Below, in pieces: positions 11,980 to 22,602 of a DNA stretch of 64,000 bases (position 1 is the stretch's first letter; every line of letters begins with the position of its first letter). Below the pieces are notes generated by a model. That model saw nothing but the letters and a program-made list of their open reading frames with translations. It did no database searches and was not told the DNA's origin. A program made the translations under genes and the position numbers. Origin of the DNA: Liopterus haemorrhoidalis (taxonomy: Eukaryota > Arthropoda > Insecta > Coleoptera > Dytiscidae); contig OZ020616.1 of NCBI GenBank assembly GCA_963971575.1, positions 21,780,713 through 21,844,712 of the forward strand, in the 5' to 3' direction.

Positions 11980-12291
11980 TAGGGTGACCATCCGTCCCGG
12001 TTTTCGGTCAATTGTCCCGGTGTCCCGAAAACTGTTCTCGGGACGCCCGATTGTCCCGGTTTTTGAATCTCTTTGCTTTTCACTTTGAATCTGAGAGGTG
12101 AGGACCTTTTTTTTTTTGCTCTTCACTTTAAATTTGTGGAGGTGAGAGGACCTTTTTTTGTTTTGCTCTTCACTTTGAATTTGGGAGGTGAAGACCTTTT
12201 TTTTGCTCTTCACTTGGATCTGGGAGGAAACAAAGACCTTCTTTTTTTTTCCTGTGTCCCGGTTTCCCTTCACTGAAATCTGGTCACCCTA
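11980..12291 (+). mobile_element. hAT-type MITE in the satellite
   Basis: 312 bases with perfect 11-bp terminal inverted repeats (TAGGGTGACCA / TGGTCACCCTA). They are flanked by the 8-bp duplication TTTTAAGG at 11972-11979 and 12292-12299. An 8-bp target duplication with this terminus is typical of hAT elements. The interior holds four imperfect ~45-bp repeats built on gctcttcacttTgaat-tgggaggtgaggacc and several gtcccgg motifs. There is no transposase, so it would have to be moved in trans. Confidence 0.92.
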
Positions 12292-12299
12292 TTTTAAGG

Positions 12300-13020
12300 T
12301 GAATCTAACCTAAACTAAAAGGTAAATGATATTTTAATGTGATAAATAAACAGAAACTATTGTTTTAGAGCCACTGATAATTCTTGAATTATTTAGTGTA
12401 GTCGTTATGTGCTGCCATCTGTATAGAGTTTGCAGTGGGATATTGTAAATCTTGTCCTATAAATCGTAGAAATAAAAAAAATAATAAAGCATTGAAAAAA
12501 TAATAATAAAGAAAAAAAAGTCACATTTTTCTTACTTTCATGAAAACCAAATATTTTTTAAAATAAATATTTTTCTGCTAATAATAATTTTAATCAAAAA
12601 TGTCGAATATCACGGAAGGATAACGTTTTTCTGTGTTTTGTTTCGTAAAAAAACCGATCCGTGTATTTCACAACTAAATTAATAATTCTGAAGTGATTTT
12701 TTAATGAAAACCACAACTGTCATTTTTACTAATTTATTGTCAAAACTCAAAACAAAAATTCACAGCACACTACTGTCCAATACATAAACAATAATTTCTT
12801 ACAATTCTATCAATTATTATAAAAAATGTTCGTAGAATATTCACTATTATTGCATCTTATAATAATTATAAAAAGTGTTCGTAGAAAATTCACTATTATT
12901 GCATCAACAATATATTTTAAACAATTTTGACATAAATAATTAACATATGCGCGCCTCTATCGGGGAATGAAGAAACGACCGGTCGAACATACCATAGACG
13001 AACATACGAACATACAAACA
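12300..13020. other. No gene seen; AT-rich spacer
   Basis: Apart from the last satellite bases (tgaatc) this interval has only AT-rich sequence. There is a local duplication around 12825-12905: 'tataaaaaatgttcgtagaatattcactattattgcatc' recurs about 68 bases later with small changes. I see no coding, RNA or terminal-repeat signal. Confidence 0.6.
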
Positions 13021-13026
13021 GGCGTA

Positions 13027-13581
13027 TTATATTATAGGATTGCTACTATACATCATATGACTATTAATTTGTTGATTGTCTCTGTTTATGTTTAAATAAT
13101 TGATATTATTATTATATTTTGTCAAATTATTGTGCAATAAATTATTAAATTTATTGTACTGTCTTTTTTTATATTCATTGTGCCACTTATAAAATTTATT
13201 GTCAAGTATATTTCTTATTTTGTTGTACGAATTAATGGTTAATTTATTTTTCAAAATTTGGTCAATATAATTAAAATTATTTTGTACTAACCTGTAATTA
13301 GCATGCATACTATTTATTTCAATTTTTAAAATAGTCATTTTGAAATTAAAAATGGAGTCTTCTATATTTTTTTGAAAATGGTGTGAATCTGTCATTAATT
13401 TATACGTAAATTTAAAATTATGTAGTATATGACTGGGAAAAATGTTTTTGTATTTACATCTTAACAAAAAATTTATGTGGTTCTTAGTAGATGCCATGTT
13501 TTTCGTTAATTTTTGTAGCTGGTTATATAGATGTTTGATGTCGGTTCCATGTTGTTCTTCGAGTTCGGATAAAAACGCCAT
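13027..13581 (-). pseudogene. Penelope-like element N-terminal coding region
   Basis: From ATG 13581 the frame reads MAFLSELEEQHGTDIKHLY and continues 184 codons as a Lys/Asn-rich, mostly helical protein with HINFLLRCKYKN and NKFYKWHNEYKKRQYNKF. This matches the long helical N-terminal region that precedes RT in Penelope-like elements. The frame stops at 13027, before any RT motif. It lies just downstream (minus strand) of the element's 3' repeat (14490-13622), which is the usual order of a terminal repeat followed by the ORF start in Penelope elements. Family assignment rests mainly on that context. Confidence 0.6.
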
Positions 13582-13621
13582 GTTGAAAAATTGTGCCCGT
13601 AACCTTGAATCCTGGTATAAT

Positions 13622-14490
13622 TCATTTATTCTTTTTTATCGACCTTGTTGATAATTTGAATGTTAATATTTTCGGGAATTAGGTCATTAAATAAAAATTA
13701 CAAAATGTTGAAAATACCGGTTTCGAAAATAGTATATTTTCTTCTTCAGTTTATCTATTGATAATATTAACAAATTAGTATGTATTACATAATATTGTAC
13801 ATTCATGTGTCTACAAAAATAAGTCTAAAGTACTTACTCAATCCAAAACTAAGTGTATGTACTCTTCACACCATGCTTCCAAAAAAATATAATTGGAGAC
13901 CATCTCATACATCCAAAATAAATAATAATAAATAAAGTTAAAAGTTATAATATATTTTTTTTAAAACGGTAAAAAAGAGCTAAAATGTAAAAAATTAAAA
14001 TATCACAGTGTATTATTATCACATGTCTGAACGTCTTGAAAGTCGGTGGCATAATGACTAGTTGAAACCAAATAATTGCAAAATATTAAAGATGAATTAA
14101 ATTCGCGCATGTGTACTATCTTTAATGTGTTTAATAATGTAATTGTAGCAATTGTTTAAACTATCAACATCTTGTTGTATGTTAATATTGTTCTTATTAT
14201 TTTTTATATATATCATTTCTTTTATTAATCTTTTATGATAATTCTCTTCAGTGTCTAATATTTTAAAATTATCAAAATTGAACTTGTGCTTATTTTCCAT
14301 GCAATGATTAGGAATGGGTAAATTTTTATAATTCTTTATGTCTTGTTGATGTTGTTTAATTCTTTTTTCTACATATTGTTTGGTTTGACCAGTATATGTA
14401 GCCAGACAATTGTTACATTCTAATAAGTATATCGCATTATTAGTTTTCCCGACATGATCTTTATCTTTAAGTTTAGAAAACAAAAATTTA
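13622..14490 (-). repeat. Left arm of large inverted repeat (Penelope EN end + 3' UTR)
   Basis: This minus-strand arm is almost identical to the plus-strand sequence at about 15520-16388. It comprises the end of the Penelope ORF with its endonuclease and the 3' UTR (containing ccggtattttcaacattttg and ttatcaacaaggtcgataaa). The arms are about 865 bases, separated by about 1 kb. In Penelope elements such inverted or tandem partial copies act as 'pseudo-LTRs'. Confidence 0.85.
14097..14483 (-). pseudogene. Penelope GIY-YIG endonuclease, detached copy
   Basis: 128 codons equivalent to the last third of the ORF at 14706-15910. It has the CNNC pair, the GIY-YIG-type core (ATYTGQTKQYVEKRIKQHQQ), the catalytic-region NHCMENKHKFN and the same terminal THARI. 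Differences from the plus-strand copy include C-L versus C-P after CNN, and QQDVDS versus QDVES. No RT lies upstream in this orientation: it is joined directly to a second piece of 3' UTR (14495-14702). Confidence 0.85.
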
Positions 14491-14494
14491 AGTA

Positions 14495-14702
14495 TTTACT
14501 CAATCCAAAACTAAGTGTATGTACTCTTCACACCATGCTTCCAAAAAAATATAATAGGAGACCATCTCATACATCCAAAATAAATAATAATAAATAAAGT
14601 TAAAAGTTATATTATATTTTTTTTAAAACGGTAAAAAAGAGTTAAAATGTAAAAAATAAAAATATCACAGTGTATTATCACATGTCTGAACGTCTTGAAA
14701 GT
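14495..14702 (-). repeat. Extra copy of the Penelope 3' UTR segment
   Basis: About 208 bases match 13835-14044 (same orientation) and 15963-16170 (inverted), so the segment occurs three times. It contains acaccatgcttccaaaaaaatataat and the poly-purine stretch before ttttaaaacggtaaaaaag. It sits exactly at the breakpoint where the plus-strand RT begins (about 14703). Confidence 0.85.
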
Positions 14703-15910
14703 CTTCATTAGATGTTGTTTCGTTATTTACCAATATACCCAAAAATTTGGTCATTGATGTTATAAAAAAAAAGTGGGAACTATTTGAATTGTATACAGAA
14801 ATTAACCAAGACATGTTTATCAAATGTATAGGGTTCATTTTTGATAGTAGTTATTTTAAATTCAATAATAGTACATACAAACAAATTTTTGGCACAAGTA
14901 TGGGGAGTCCCAGCAGCCCATCCCTTGCGAATTTAGTAATGAACGATTTAATTGATAACTGCTTAGAGAAATTACCATTTAATTGTACACTAATAAAAAA
15001 ATATGTAGATGATCTTATTTTGATTATACCCAAAGAATATAATAGTACTATAGCTAACTACTTTAACACATATGATGACAATTTAAAATTTACTATAGAA
15101 ATTGAAAATGAAAACAAGCTACCATTCCTAGATATGACACTTATACGTACCGGTAATACTATCAAAACGAAATGGTACAAAAAAGAGATAGCATCAGATC
15201 GTTTCTTAAATTTCAATTCTTTACACATCAATCAACAAAAAATAAATTCAGCATACAATTTAAAAAACAGGGCACTCAAATTAACACATTCAGACTATCA
15301 TACAGAAATAAAAGTCAATATAAGTAAAATTTTAACCAGCAATAATTTTCCAAAAAAGCTCACTAATAACATATTAAATACAGAAAAAATCAGAAATGCT
15401 AATGAATCTACTAATATTAAATATTGTTCAATAACTTTCATTCCCAAACTGACACAAAACATAAAGAATGTTCTTAAAAACAAGAAAATCAATATATCAT
15501 ACAAAAATAAAAAAACCGTTAAATTTTTGTTTTCTAAACTTAAAGATAAAGATCATGTCGGGAAAACTAATAATGCGATATACTTATTAGAATGTAACAA
15601 TTGTCCGGCTACATATACTGGTCAAACCAAACAATATGTAGAAAAAAGAATTAAACAACATCAACAAGACATAAAGAATTATAAAAATTTACCCATTCCT
15701 AATCATTGCATGGAAAATAAGCACAAGTTCAATTTTGATAATTTTAAAATATTAGACACTGAAGAGAATTATCATAAAAGATTAATAAAAGAAATGATAT
15801 ATATAAAAAATAATAAGAACAATATTAACATACAAGATGTTGAGAGTTTAAACAATTGCTACAATTACATTATTAAACACATTAAAGATAGTACACATGC
15901 GCGAATTTAG
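14703..15910 (+). pseudogene. Penelope-like RT + GIY-YIG endonuclease, 5'-truncated
   Basis: The frame is open from the breakpoint at about 14703, so the ATG-like start at 14747 is not biological. It begins inside RT motif A (LDVVSLFTNIPKNLVIDV). Motif B (GTSMGSPSSPSLANLVM) and motif C (KKYVDDLILI, catalytic Asp-Asp) follow, then the Penelope-specific KLPFLDMTL block. The C-terminus is a GIY-YIG endonuclease (AIYLLECNNC, ATYTGQTKQYVEKRI). RT fingers and the whole N-terminus are lost, although the remaining ~390 codons have no stop. Penelope RTs are related to telomerase; the endonuclease nicks target DNA for priming. Confidence 0.93.
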
Positions 15911-16388
15911 TTCATCTTTAATATTTTGCAATTATTTGGTTTCAACTAGTCATTATGCCACCGACTTTCAAGACGTTCAGACATGTGATAATACACTGCG
16001 ATATTTTTATTTTTTACATTTTAACTCTTTTTTACCGTTTTAAAAAAAATATAATATAACTTTTAACTTTATTTATTATTATTTATTTTGGATGTATGAG
16101 ATGGTCTCCAATTATATTTTTTTGGAAGCATGGTGTGAAGAGTACATACACTTAGTTTTGGATTGAGTAAGTACTTTAGACTTATTTTTGTAGACACATG
16201 AATGTACAATATTATGTAATACATACTAATTTGTTAATATTATCAATAGATAAACTGAAGAAGAAAATATACTATTTTCGAAACCGGTATTTTCAACATT
16301 TTGTAATTTTTATTTAATGACCTAATTCCCGAAAATATTAACTTTCAAATTATCAACAAGGTCGATAAAAAAAGAATAAATTAGTTAT
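15911..16388 (+). repeat. Penelope 3' UTR, right arm of inverted repeat
   Basis: This pairs with 13622-14096 on the other strand. The outer limit is in the shared string around atcaacaaggtcgataaaaaaagaat. It contains the third copy of the segment described at 14495-14702. Confidence 0.85.
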
Positions 16389-17127
16389 GATAAATGTTTA
16401 AACAAAAATGGAAACTATGTAGAAAATGTAGAAATCTGTGATGGTTCATTTTTATAAGGAATCGGACTTAAGTTTACTAAAAGAATAATATAAAAAAAAA
16501 TTACTTGAAAACTACGATGTTTAGTTCAGCTAAAATCTTGAAGCGGTAAAAAGTAACGGTTTTTTTGTAGGAAAGTTTTTTTGTAAATTGTTCAACTGAT
16601 TACTGTATTGCGTTAGCGAAATAATTTCTGCTAGTATTGGTTCGTACTAACAAAACGAGAAATATGTGAACTGAATAATAATAATAATATAATTTATTAA
16701 TTCAAAACAAAAAACACATAAAAAATATATTTTTCCTCTTATTAGAATTAACAAATGATGCCCATGTCTTGAGGGTATACCACTTTGAACAAAGTTCAGT
16801 GCGCGGCAGTAATTTAAATATTTACATTATGGCGGGCAAGCAGGTAATCTATAAATATAAATTAAAAAATCTTATACTAAGTCTTAATAACTAAATACAA
16901 AATAAATTTAACATTTATTGAGATAATAGGCATTAAATTATTCATAATATATGTACATATATGTACATATACACTTTTTTATAAAAAATTATATAATTTA
17001 TTACTGAAAAATAGAATTTAAATTTTTGTGGGCTGTTTTTATTTTTATTTATTTATTTTATTTTATTTATTTATTTTTTTTTTTATTTTTCACACTTAAA
17101 ATTTAGAAATGGTACTACAATAATGGA
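16389..17127. other. No gene seen; AT-rich spacer
   Basis: Homopolymer-rich sequence with a short palindromic run of atatgtacatatatgtacatat at about 16950-16971 and a T-rich tract at 17036-17090. No coding, RNA or element-terminus signal was found. Confidence 0.55.
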
Positions 17128-17447
17128 TTAAAAATAGTTGATAGTTCCCAGTCCTACGTTCTGATCCACATTTTGGAACATTTTTTGCATATAATATGGA
17201 AAATGATGTTGTATTAACGCTTTCTTTACTTTAAGAGTTCTTATCATATTTTTGTTCCTAGTTTGATAAGTGTGTTGTACAGGAGCTGAGAATGGTCGCT
17301 TTAGTTGAATATGTCGTGTTAAAGTCAGTACATATAACTGCTTTAAAGTAAAAATATAACTAAGTGCGAATGTTTTCTTAGTCGAGAAATCTTTCCATTT
17401 ATAAAGCATAATTTTTATTATTAACTTTTGAGTCGTTACAAGTTCAA

Positions 17448-17667
17448 CGTACCTATCAACTGTATTATATTTGAGGTGATGTTATCGTAACCTGGGCTTT
17501 TGTTTTTAGATAATAATGCAATAGTTTCTTTAACTTCCGATGCATCTGTAGGTGTAAAGTAGAAAGATTTCTCATTGTAAGGAATATGTGGTTGAAAAGG
17601 TGTATTTTGTTTATTATTTATTTTATCCGCTTAATGAAAACTTACTGAAGCCGCAATTTCAAATAAT
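17448..17667 (-). repeat. Direct repeat copy 1 (LINE linker region)
   Basis: About 220 bases from aacgtacctatcaactgta to gccgcaatttcaaataat are repeated at 18725-18947 with only a few differences (for example tattaTatttg/tattGtatttg, aatGcaata/aatAcaata). This copy interrupts the RT C-terminal region. Confidence 0.9.
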
Positions 17668-18724
17668 ATATCGATCTCTTGCACCACCCCAAACAATTAT
17701 GCCATAACTAAGGATAGATTCTACTAGTGCGCGGTATATGATTTTTTATTGTTTAAAATTGAATATATTTCTAATTTGTTTAAATATATAAATACATTTT
17801 TTAGATTTCTTTATAACTTCATTAATATGTTCGTTCCACCGCATGTATGAGTCTATTATTATTCCTAAGTATTTTATTTTATTTTTCTTAGTAATATGGC
17901 AACGACATTGGCATATCTGAATATTACAGTCAGTTTTGTGAATTTTTATTTCGTTGCAGAGTGGCTTATGTGTTTTCTGAATGGAGAAAGGGACGAAATA
18001 TGATTTTTCTGAGTTTAGAACTAATTTATTGATGTCAAACCAGTTTAATAGTTTAGAAAATATTTGACTTGTATTATTTTCGATATCGTTCCAGTTTTCT
18101 CCTGCAATCATTACTACAGTGTCATCAGCGTATGACAATATTTTACCTTTGGTACTCCAGTTAAGCATATCATTGATATAAATAATGAAAAGCAATGGTC
18201 CTAACGAGGTCCCCTGTGGAATTCCACATTCTGTCACAGTTTCGCTGCTTATTACTCCTTCAATTTTAACTTGTTGGATTCTAGCTGTAAAGTAATTTTT
18301 AAAGAGTTGGAGAGGGACCCCTCTGACTCCATATCTTTCTAACTTTTCTAGCAACAGTTGGTGACTAACAGTGTCAAATGCCTTTCTGAGATCTAAGAAC
18401 ACTGCTAGGCATGGATTGGATTTATCTAGGCAAGTATAAACGAATTCTGTTAATGCCGCTATGGCATCATTAGTCGATTTGTTTTTGCGGAAGCCCTATT
18501 GACAATTATTTAAAATGTTATCAAAAAAGGATGTGAGTCTAGTATTAATAATTCTTTCAAAAATTTTAGCTTGTGCTGAAATTAAAGAAATTGGTCTATA
18601 GTTATTTAAATCATCCCGCGGTCCAGTTTTATGTATCGGTATGGTAACGGATTTCTTTAGGCTTTTCGGGAAGTAACCTGATAGGAAACATTTATTTATT
18701 ACAGAAGCTATCGGTTCTGCAATA

Positions 18725-18947
18725 AACGTACCTATCAACTGTATTGTATTTGAGGTGATGTTATCGTAACCTGGGCTTTTGTTTTTAGATAATAATACAA
18801 TAGTTTCTTTAACTTCCGATGCATCTGTAGGTGTAAAGTAGAAAGATTTCTCATTGTAAGGAATATGTGGTTGAAAAGGTGTATTTTGTTTATTATTTAT
18901 TTTATCCGCTTAATGAAAACTTACTGAAGCCGCAATTTCAAATAATT
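18725..18947 (-). repeat. Direct repeat copy 2 (LINE linker region)
   Basis: This copy lies in the position expected for the linker before the RT fingers. The pair brackets the RT domain (17668-18724). Confidence 0.9.
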
Positions 18948-18950
18948 TCC

Positions 18951-19800
18951 GCCGCGAATCATCACTCTCTGAAATACAGCAAGCCTCGCAGCGGAGCCTG
19001 ATATCTAAAGCCACGTAGTCGCACGCGACGCTGGGTGCAACGCCGACACAACACGGATCACGCAGGTATCCTTAAGAATACGTGCGAAAATTAGCACATA
19101 CCCTCCACAGCACCCCGTTACCTGCATACCAGGTGTGATACCAAGTGTATCCCATGACCTACAGGTTTTAGGGAATAGGTACCGATACTAAAGGAATTAA
19201 CCCCAGTATGTCGAACTTTCAGATGAGAATCATCTCGTAACAGTACCATGTAGATCCGACCACTAAGTGACGAACAGCCGAAAAGTGCGTAGTCCATTAC
19301 TTGGCCTAAGCCGGACTACGCAAGGCACCCCACACAACACGTGCGTGATTGAGCACGTACCCTTCAGAACACCCTTATCAAAGAGTCATCATCCCCCAAC
19401 CTGTAGGCGGCGATCCTCTTCTCTCTCATTGGTTGACTTCCTGCACGTCCATAACCCGTGATTGCTCCTCTCTACGGTTGCTTCCATGCCAGATGGAGTT
19501 GTATTTGGATCTTCGATGTAATTGCACTGCCAGTTCACTCCACTTCACCATAAAGATAGCCCGGAGTTTCCTATGGAGACGTCGACTTGTTAAGAGACGT
19601 CGAATGAATGCATCTCAAACCTCCTGCGTTCTTAATATGCTACTGTCTTTGATAATGTTTATAAATGGCTCAGTGAATTCTTTAATTTGCTTACTCTATT
19701 GACTAAAGCATGTATATATGCCTATATTTTATTTTGATATGTGAATTTATTGCAATTTGAATAAATAAATTATCTGCTCTCCGAAATTAAATTCGAAATA
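18951..19800 (+). pseudogene. GC-richer LINE-derived segment, possible I-type 3' end
   Basis: This block is clearly more GC-rich than its flanks. In one frame around 19390-19480 it reads PVGGDPLLSHWLTSCTSI, resembling the degenerate zinc-binding end (C-x-x-C...H-I-L-x-x-C) of I/Loa-type LINE ORF2 proteins. It ends in an A/T tail with aataaataaa near 19760. No long frame is open and no RT motif is present. The call rests on weak similarity and base composition. Confidence 0.35.
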
Positions 19801-20320
19801 AGCTCCAAATTTGCCTGTTATTGTCCCATTTTTTTTTTTTTTTTCGAGATAAAGAAATATATATTTTGTAGCCCAGTGTAATCAGCCACTCTTAGACTGT
19901 AGTGAAAACATTTGCTCATAAAATTAAGGAGACAGGGGATAAACACTTTTCTCCACGACCACTATAGAATTTGCCAATTCTAAACCCAATTTTGACTATA
20001 TGAAGTTAACATTCTAACACAAGAGTTGGAATGTTATTCTAAAGCACTTATCTTCTTATGCATTTTGCGTGTATTTCATTCCGTCACTTGTTATGCAATA
20101 ACTATTTCATGTTTGTTGTCATATGTTATTGTTCACTACAAGGTGTGCATTACTCCGCGCTGAAAAGTAGTTCAGGCAGTATCTCTGCGCGTAGGAATAC
20201 TATAACAACGCTTGTTAAAAAAAAAAAACAATATATCTTATTAAAATAGTGGTAAAATATAAAGTAAACCGAACTAAATGTAAGTAAACTAAAAAGTAAT
20301 TTTAATGTTAATTAACTTTA
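19801..20320. other. No gene seen
   Basis: Mixed sequence with a T-run at 19830-19847. A GC-richer patch at 20140-20200 (attactccgcgctgaaaag, tctctgcgcgtaggaatac) could be a MITE edge, but no partner terminus was found. Confidence 0.4.
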
Positions 20321-20344
20321 TTGTCTTTTTATAGTTTAAATATA

Positions 20345-21719
20345 AAAATGAGCGACTCTGATTCGAATAAAAATATGGACACCCTCACACCACCAGAATT
20401 GGTGGAATATCTAGAAATTATTAACAATAATCTTCTACCAAATAAATCAAAAAGCGTATACGAAAAATATTATTCATATTTTATTGACTGGAGAAGAGAA
20501 AAAAAAAAAACACTGATTTAGTTTCGGAAAATGTAATTTTAGGTTACTTTTATGAACTTTCAACCAAATTCAAATCATCTACCCTTTGGAAAATATATTT
20601 GATATTGAAATCTACAATAAATATTAAACATGAAATTGACATTTCAAATTATAAAAAACTCAGATCGTTTTTAAAACCCAAATCCGACACATATGTAGCT
20701 AAAAAATCTAAACGACTGAAAACGTTAAAAACTTTTTACAAAATGCTCCAGGTCAAATATACCTGGCAACAAAGGTAATAATTTTCATAAATATATCAAT
20801 TAATTGAAATTTAATTACGTAAATTTTTTTTAGACTGCACTTATAATTGGAATTATGGGAGCATGCAGAAAAAATTAATTATATAACCTAAAGATAAGTG
20901 ATATAAAAGCTTTGGGTACTACATTTTTAATTAAAATTCTCGACACAAAAACCAACAAACCAAAAGAATTTAGCATAACGGTCGATTTTTATAATATTGT
21001 TAAAGAATATACAGAGTGATTATTTAATGGCGAGACGACGTCACCGAACTTTACGTGCCTCCTAGCAGAAATACTGGTGAATACTATGACTATAATAACC
21101 TTGAAAAGATATAATAACCTTGATGCCATAATCGCCTGCTACGATGTGTATGAAACGGCAAATTATTAAAACTTCCAGTGACGTCGTCTCGCCATTAAAT
21201 AATCACTCCGTATGTCTTTAAGGCCACAAGGTGTTCCGTCAAATATTTTTTTTTATACATTTCCGTAAATGGAATTGTACTCGACAGGTAATCGGGCAAA
21301 ACAAATTGGTTAATATGCCTAAGCAAATTGCATTATTTTTAAAGTTAGAAACCCCAGAAAATTATACTGGCCATTGCTTTCGCCGTACATCGGCCACTAT
21401 TTTAGCAGATGCAGGTGCCGATCTACAAACCCTTAAAAGACACGGTGGGTGGCGTAGCAGTAAAGTAGCTGAAGGTTACATTGATAATTCTTTACAAAAT
21501 CGATTAAACATAGCGAACAAAATTATGTCGTCGGTTACTGGACGTGACCGACATCCAGTCTCATCCAGCAACCAACGACATAATCTTCCCCTTTCAACTT
21601 CAACTAATTATACCGTTACATCAGAACGCATTGAAATACAATCAGAAAACATTCCAAAAACTCCCATATTTAATTTTAACAACTGTGAAAACACTATAAA
21701 TATAACTATTAATATGTAA
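20345..21719 (+). pseudogene. Crypton-like tyrosine recombinase, broken
   Basis: The ATG at 20348 opens MSDSDSNKNMDTLTPPELVEYL, an N-terminal core-binding helix bundle. A frameshift in an A-run (~20505) is followed by LVSENVILGYFYELSTKF and LKTLKTFYKMLQVKYTWQQR. A GTAATA...TTTTTTTTAG block (20779-20833) looks like an intron. Next comes ALIIGIMGACRKN with the first catalytic Arg, then a TAA replacing the usual Glu codon. A TA-flanked MITE splits the gene at 21012. After it, GHCFRRT (His-x-x-Arg), HGGWRSS and VAEGYI (Tyr candidate) complete the Arg-His-Arg-Tyr set. The enzyme would cut and rejoin DNA through a phosphotyrosine. It is dead by one stop, frameshifts and the insertion. The Crypton label rests on recombinase-only organisation; DIRS RT is absent. 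Confidence 0.75.
21012..21210 (+). mobile_element. TA-flanked MITE (Tc1/mariner-type) inside the recombinase gene
   Basis: 199 bases with 33-bp inverted ends starting CAGAGTGATTATTTAATGG and CGGAGTGATTATTTAATGG (one mismatch, at the second base). TA lies on both sides (21010-21011, 21211-21212). It has no coding capacity. The recombinase reading resumes after it, with the coding sequence flanking a single TA. Confidence 0.9.
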
Positions 21720-22147
21720 AATAATTAGTTATATTTATAGAGCTTTCACTATAAATGTAACCAAAAGTGTAAATTATTTGTTAAAATAAAAATTGTTTAA
21801 AATTGTTTAATTAATTAATTAATTTGTCATGTAAAATAAATTATTTGTTAAAATGATTATTTGTTAAATTTGTTTTTTTTTTTCTTTCGGTGATCGTGGA
21901 GAAAGCATGGTCTGTGACTCGGCTAGAAGAGAATATTCGTTGCTCATGCTTCCTCACACTCGCCTGCGGTTCGCGCTCTTAATATTCCACTAGCATCGAA
22001 TTTTCTCATTCCAACCTGATTACAGAAAGTACTATTTTAAGGTAAAAATAAATTGAATTTTATCAAAATTATTTTATTAGTGCCATTTTATTATTCCACT
22101 GTATTTTTTAATTAAACGTGTTTAAGCAATTGTATCCATTGGCGCTG

Positions 22148-22265
22148 TTATTCAATGCCTTCACTTTTCATTATGTTTATTTCATGAAGAAATTCTTCTT
22201 CTATAATTCTATTCTTTTCTTCAATTGCAAGATTGATCAATGTCCTTCGAATATGATCTGGTATC
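22148..22265 (-). CDS. Host gene, terminal coding exon
   Basis: The acceptor is ttactgtttag just upstream of 22265. The exon gives one base to complete an AAG Lys codon with the previous exon, then 38 codons from IPDHIRRTLINLAIEEKNR to KSEGIE and TAA. The segment is amphipathic, Glu/Lys/Ile-rich and probably helical, with no cysteines, unlike the two upstream exons. An AATAAA lies about 60-75 bases after the stop on this strand. The phase match with exon 24966-25128 (2+1) is exact. The function of this tail is unknown. The whole protein is probably a secreted cysteine-rich protein, but no signal peptide is in the window. Confidence 0.7.
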
Positions 22266-22312
22266 CTAAACAGTAATTTTTAATTTTAAAAGCAGAAGAA
22301 AAAAAAACTAAA

Positions 22313-22498
22313 GTACCGATTCCATATGCTAGATAAAAAGTTGAAACAATTTCCGCTGAAACCGGAAGTGATGCAGAATTCTAATTTAAGTCCTTAAGCG
22401 GTCCCTTTTGTCTAGTTTAACTTTTCTTTTGAAGAATTTTTTGTATCTCTTAAAATAAAGGAATTATTCGAGGTGCGGCGTTTCAAACAAACACCCTG
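22313..22498 (-). mobile_element. mariner-type terminal fragment
   Basis: On the minus strand it begins TA-CAGGGTGTTTGTTTGAAACG and matches about 185 bases of the inverted ends of the element at 23755-24818. The other end is not recognisable here, so it is a partial or solo terminus. It lies in the last intron of the host gene, about 50 bases from the terminal exon. Confidence 0.75.
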
Positions 22499-22544
22499 TA
22501 TAGTACGTAACCTTATTTTATGCTAGATGCGGAAAATAAAAATA

Positions 22545-22579
22545 CGAACAAAGCAGCACGTTTCAGTCAAAACACCCTG
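22545..22579 (-). mobile_element. Second mariner-type terminus
   Basis: The minus strand reads TA-CAGGGTGTTTTGACTGAAAC. It resembles the CAGGGTGTTT termini nearby but differs after 10 bases, so it probably belongs to a related family. No matching opposite end was found. Confidence 0.45.
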
Positions 22580-22602
22580 TACAAATATTACATAATCTCT
22601 TA

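Larger units (their letters stand above)
17128..18950 (-). pseudogene. Non-LTR retrotransposon RT, rearranged
   Basis: On the minus strand 18738-18496 holds the RT fingers (IPIHKTGPRDDLNNYRPISL). After one in-frame TAG the same frame carries the rest: KSTNDAIAALTEF, then FLDLRKAFDTVSH (motif A), CGIPQGTSLGPLLF (B), SYADDTVVM (C) and KYLGIIIDSYMRWNEHI. After a further stop it continues to ESILSYGIIVWGG at about 17670. A separate C-terminal piece (17409-17128) has the family-typical HTYQTRNKN. Between them lies a displaced copy of the endonuclease-RT linker. It belongs to the CR1/L2/Jockey superfamily; I cannot name the clade. Endonuclease and ORF1 are missing. Confidence 0.82.

Noticed and set aside
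11974..12276. Lys/Ser-rich and Phe/Leu-rich frames of 67-99 codons
   Set aside because: They are the four internal repeats of the hAT MITE read through; the two strands mirror each other.
18951..19400. Ribosomal or other structured RNA gene, suggested by higher GC
   Set aside because: No recognisable rRNA or snRNA motif; composition and position fit LINE-derived sequence better.
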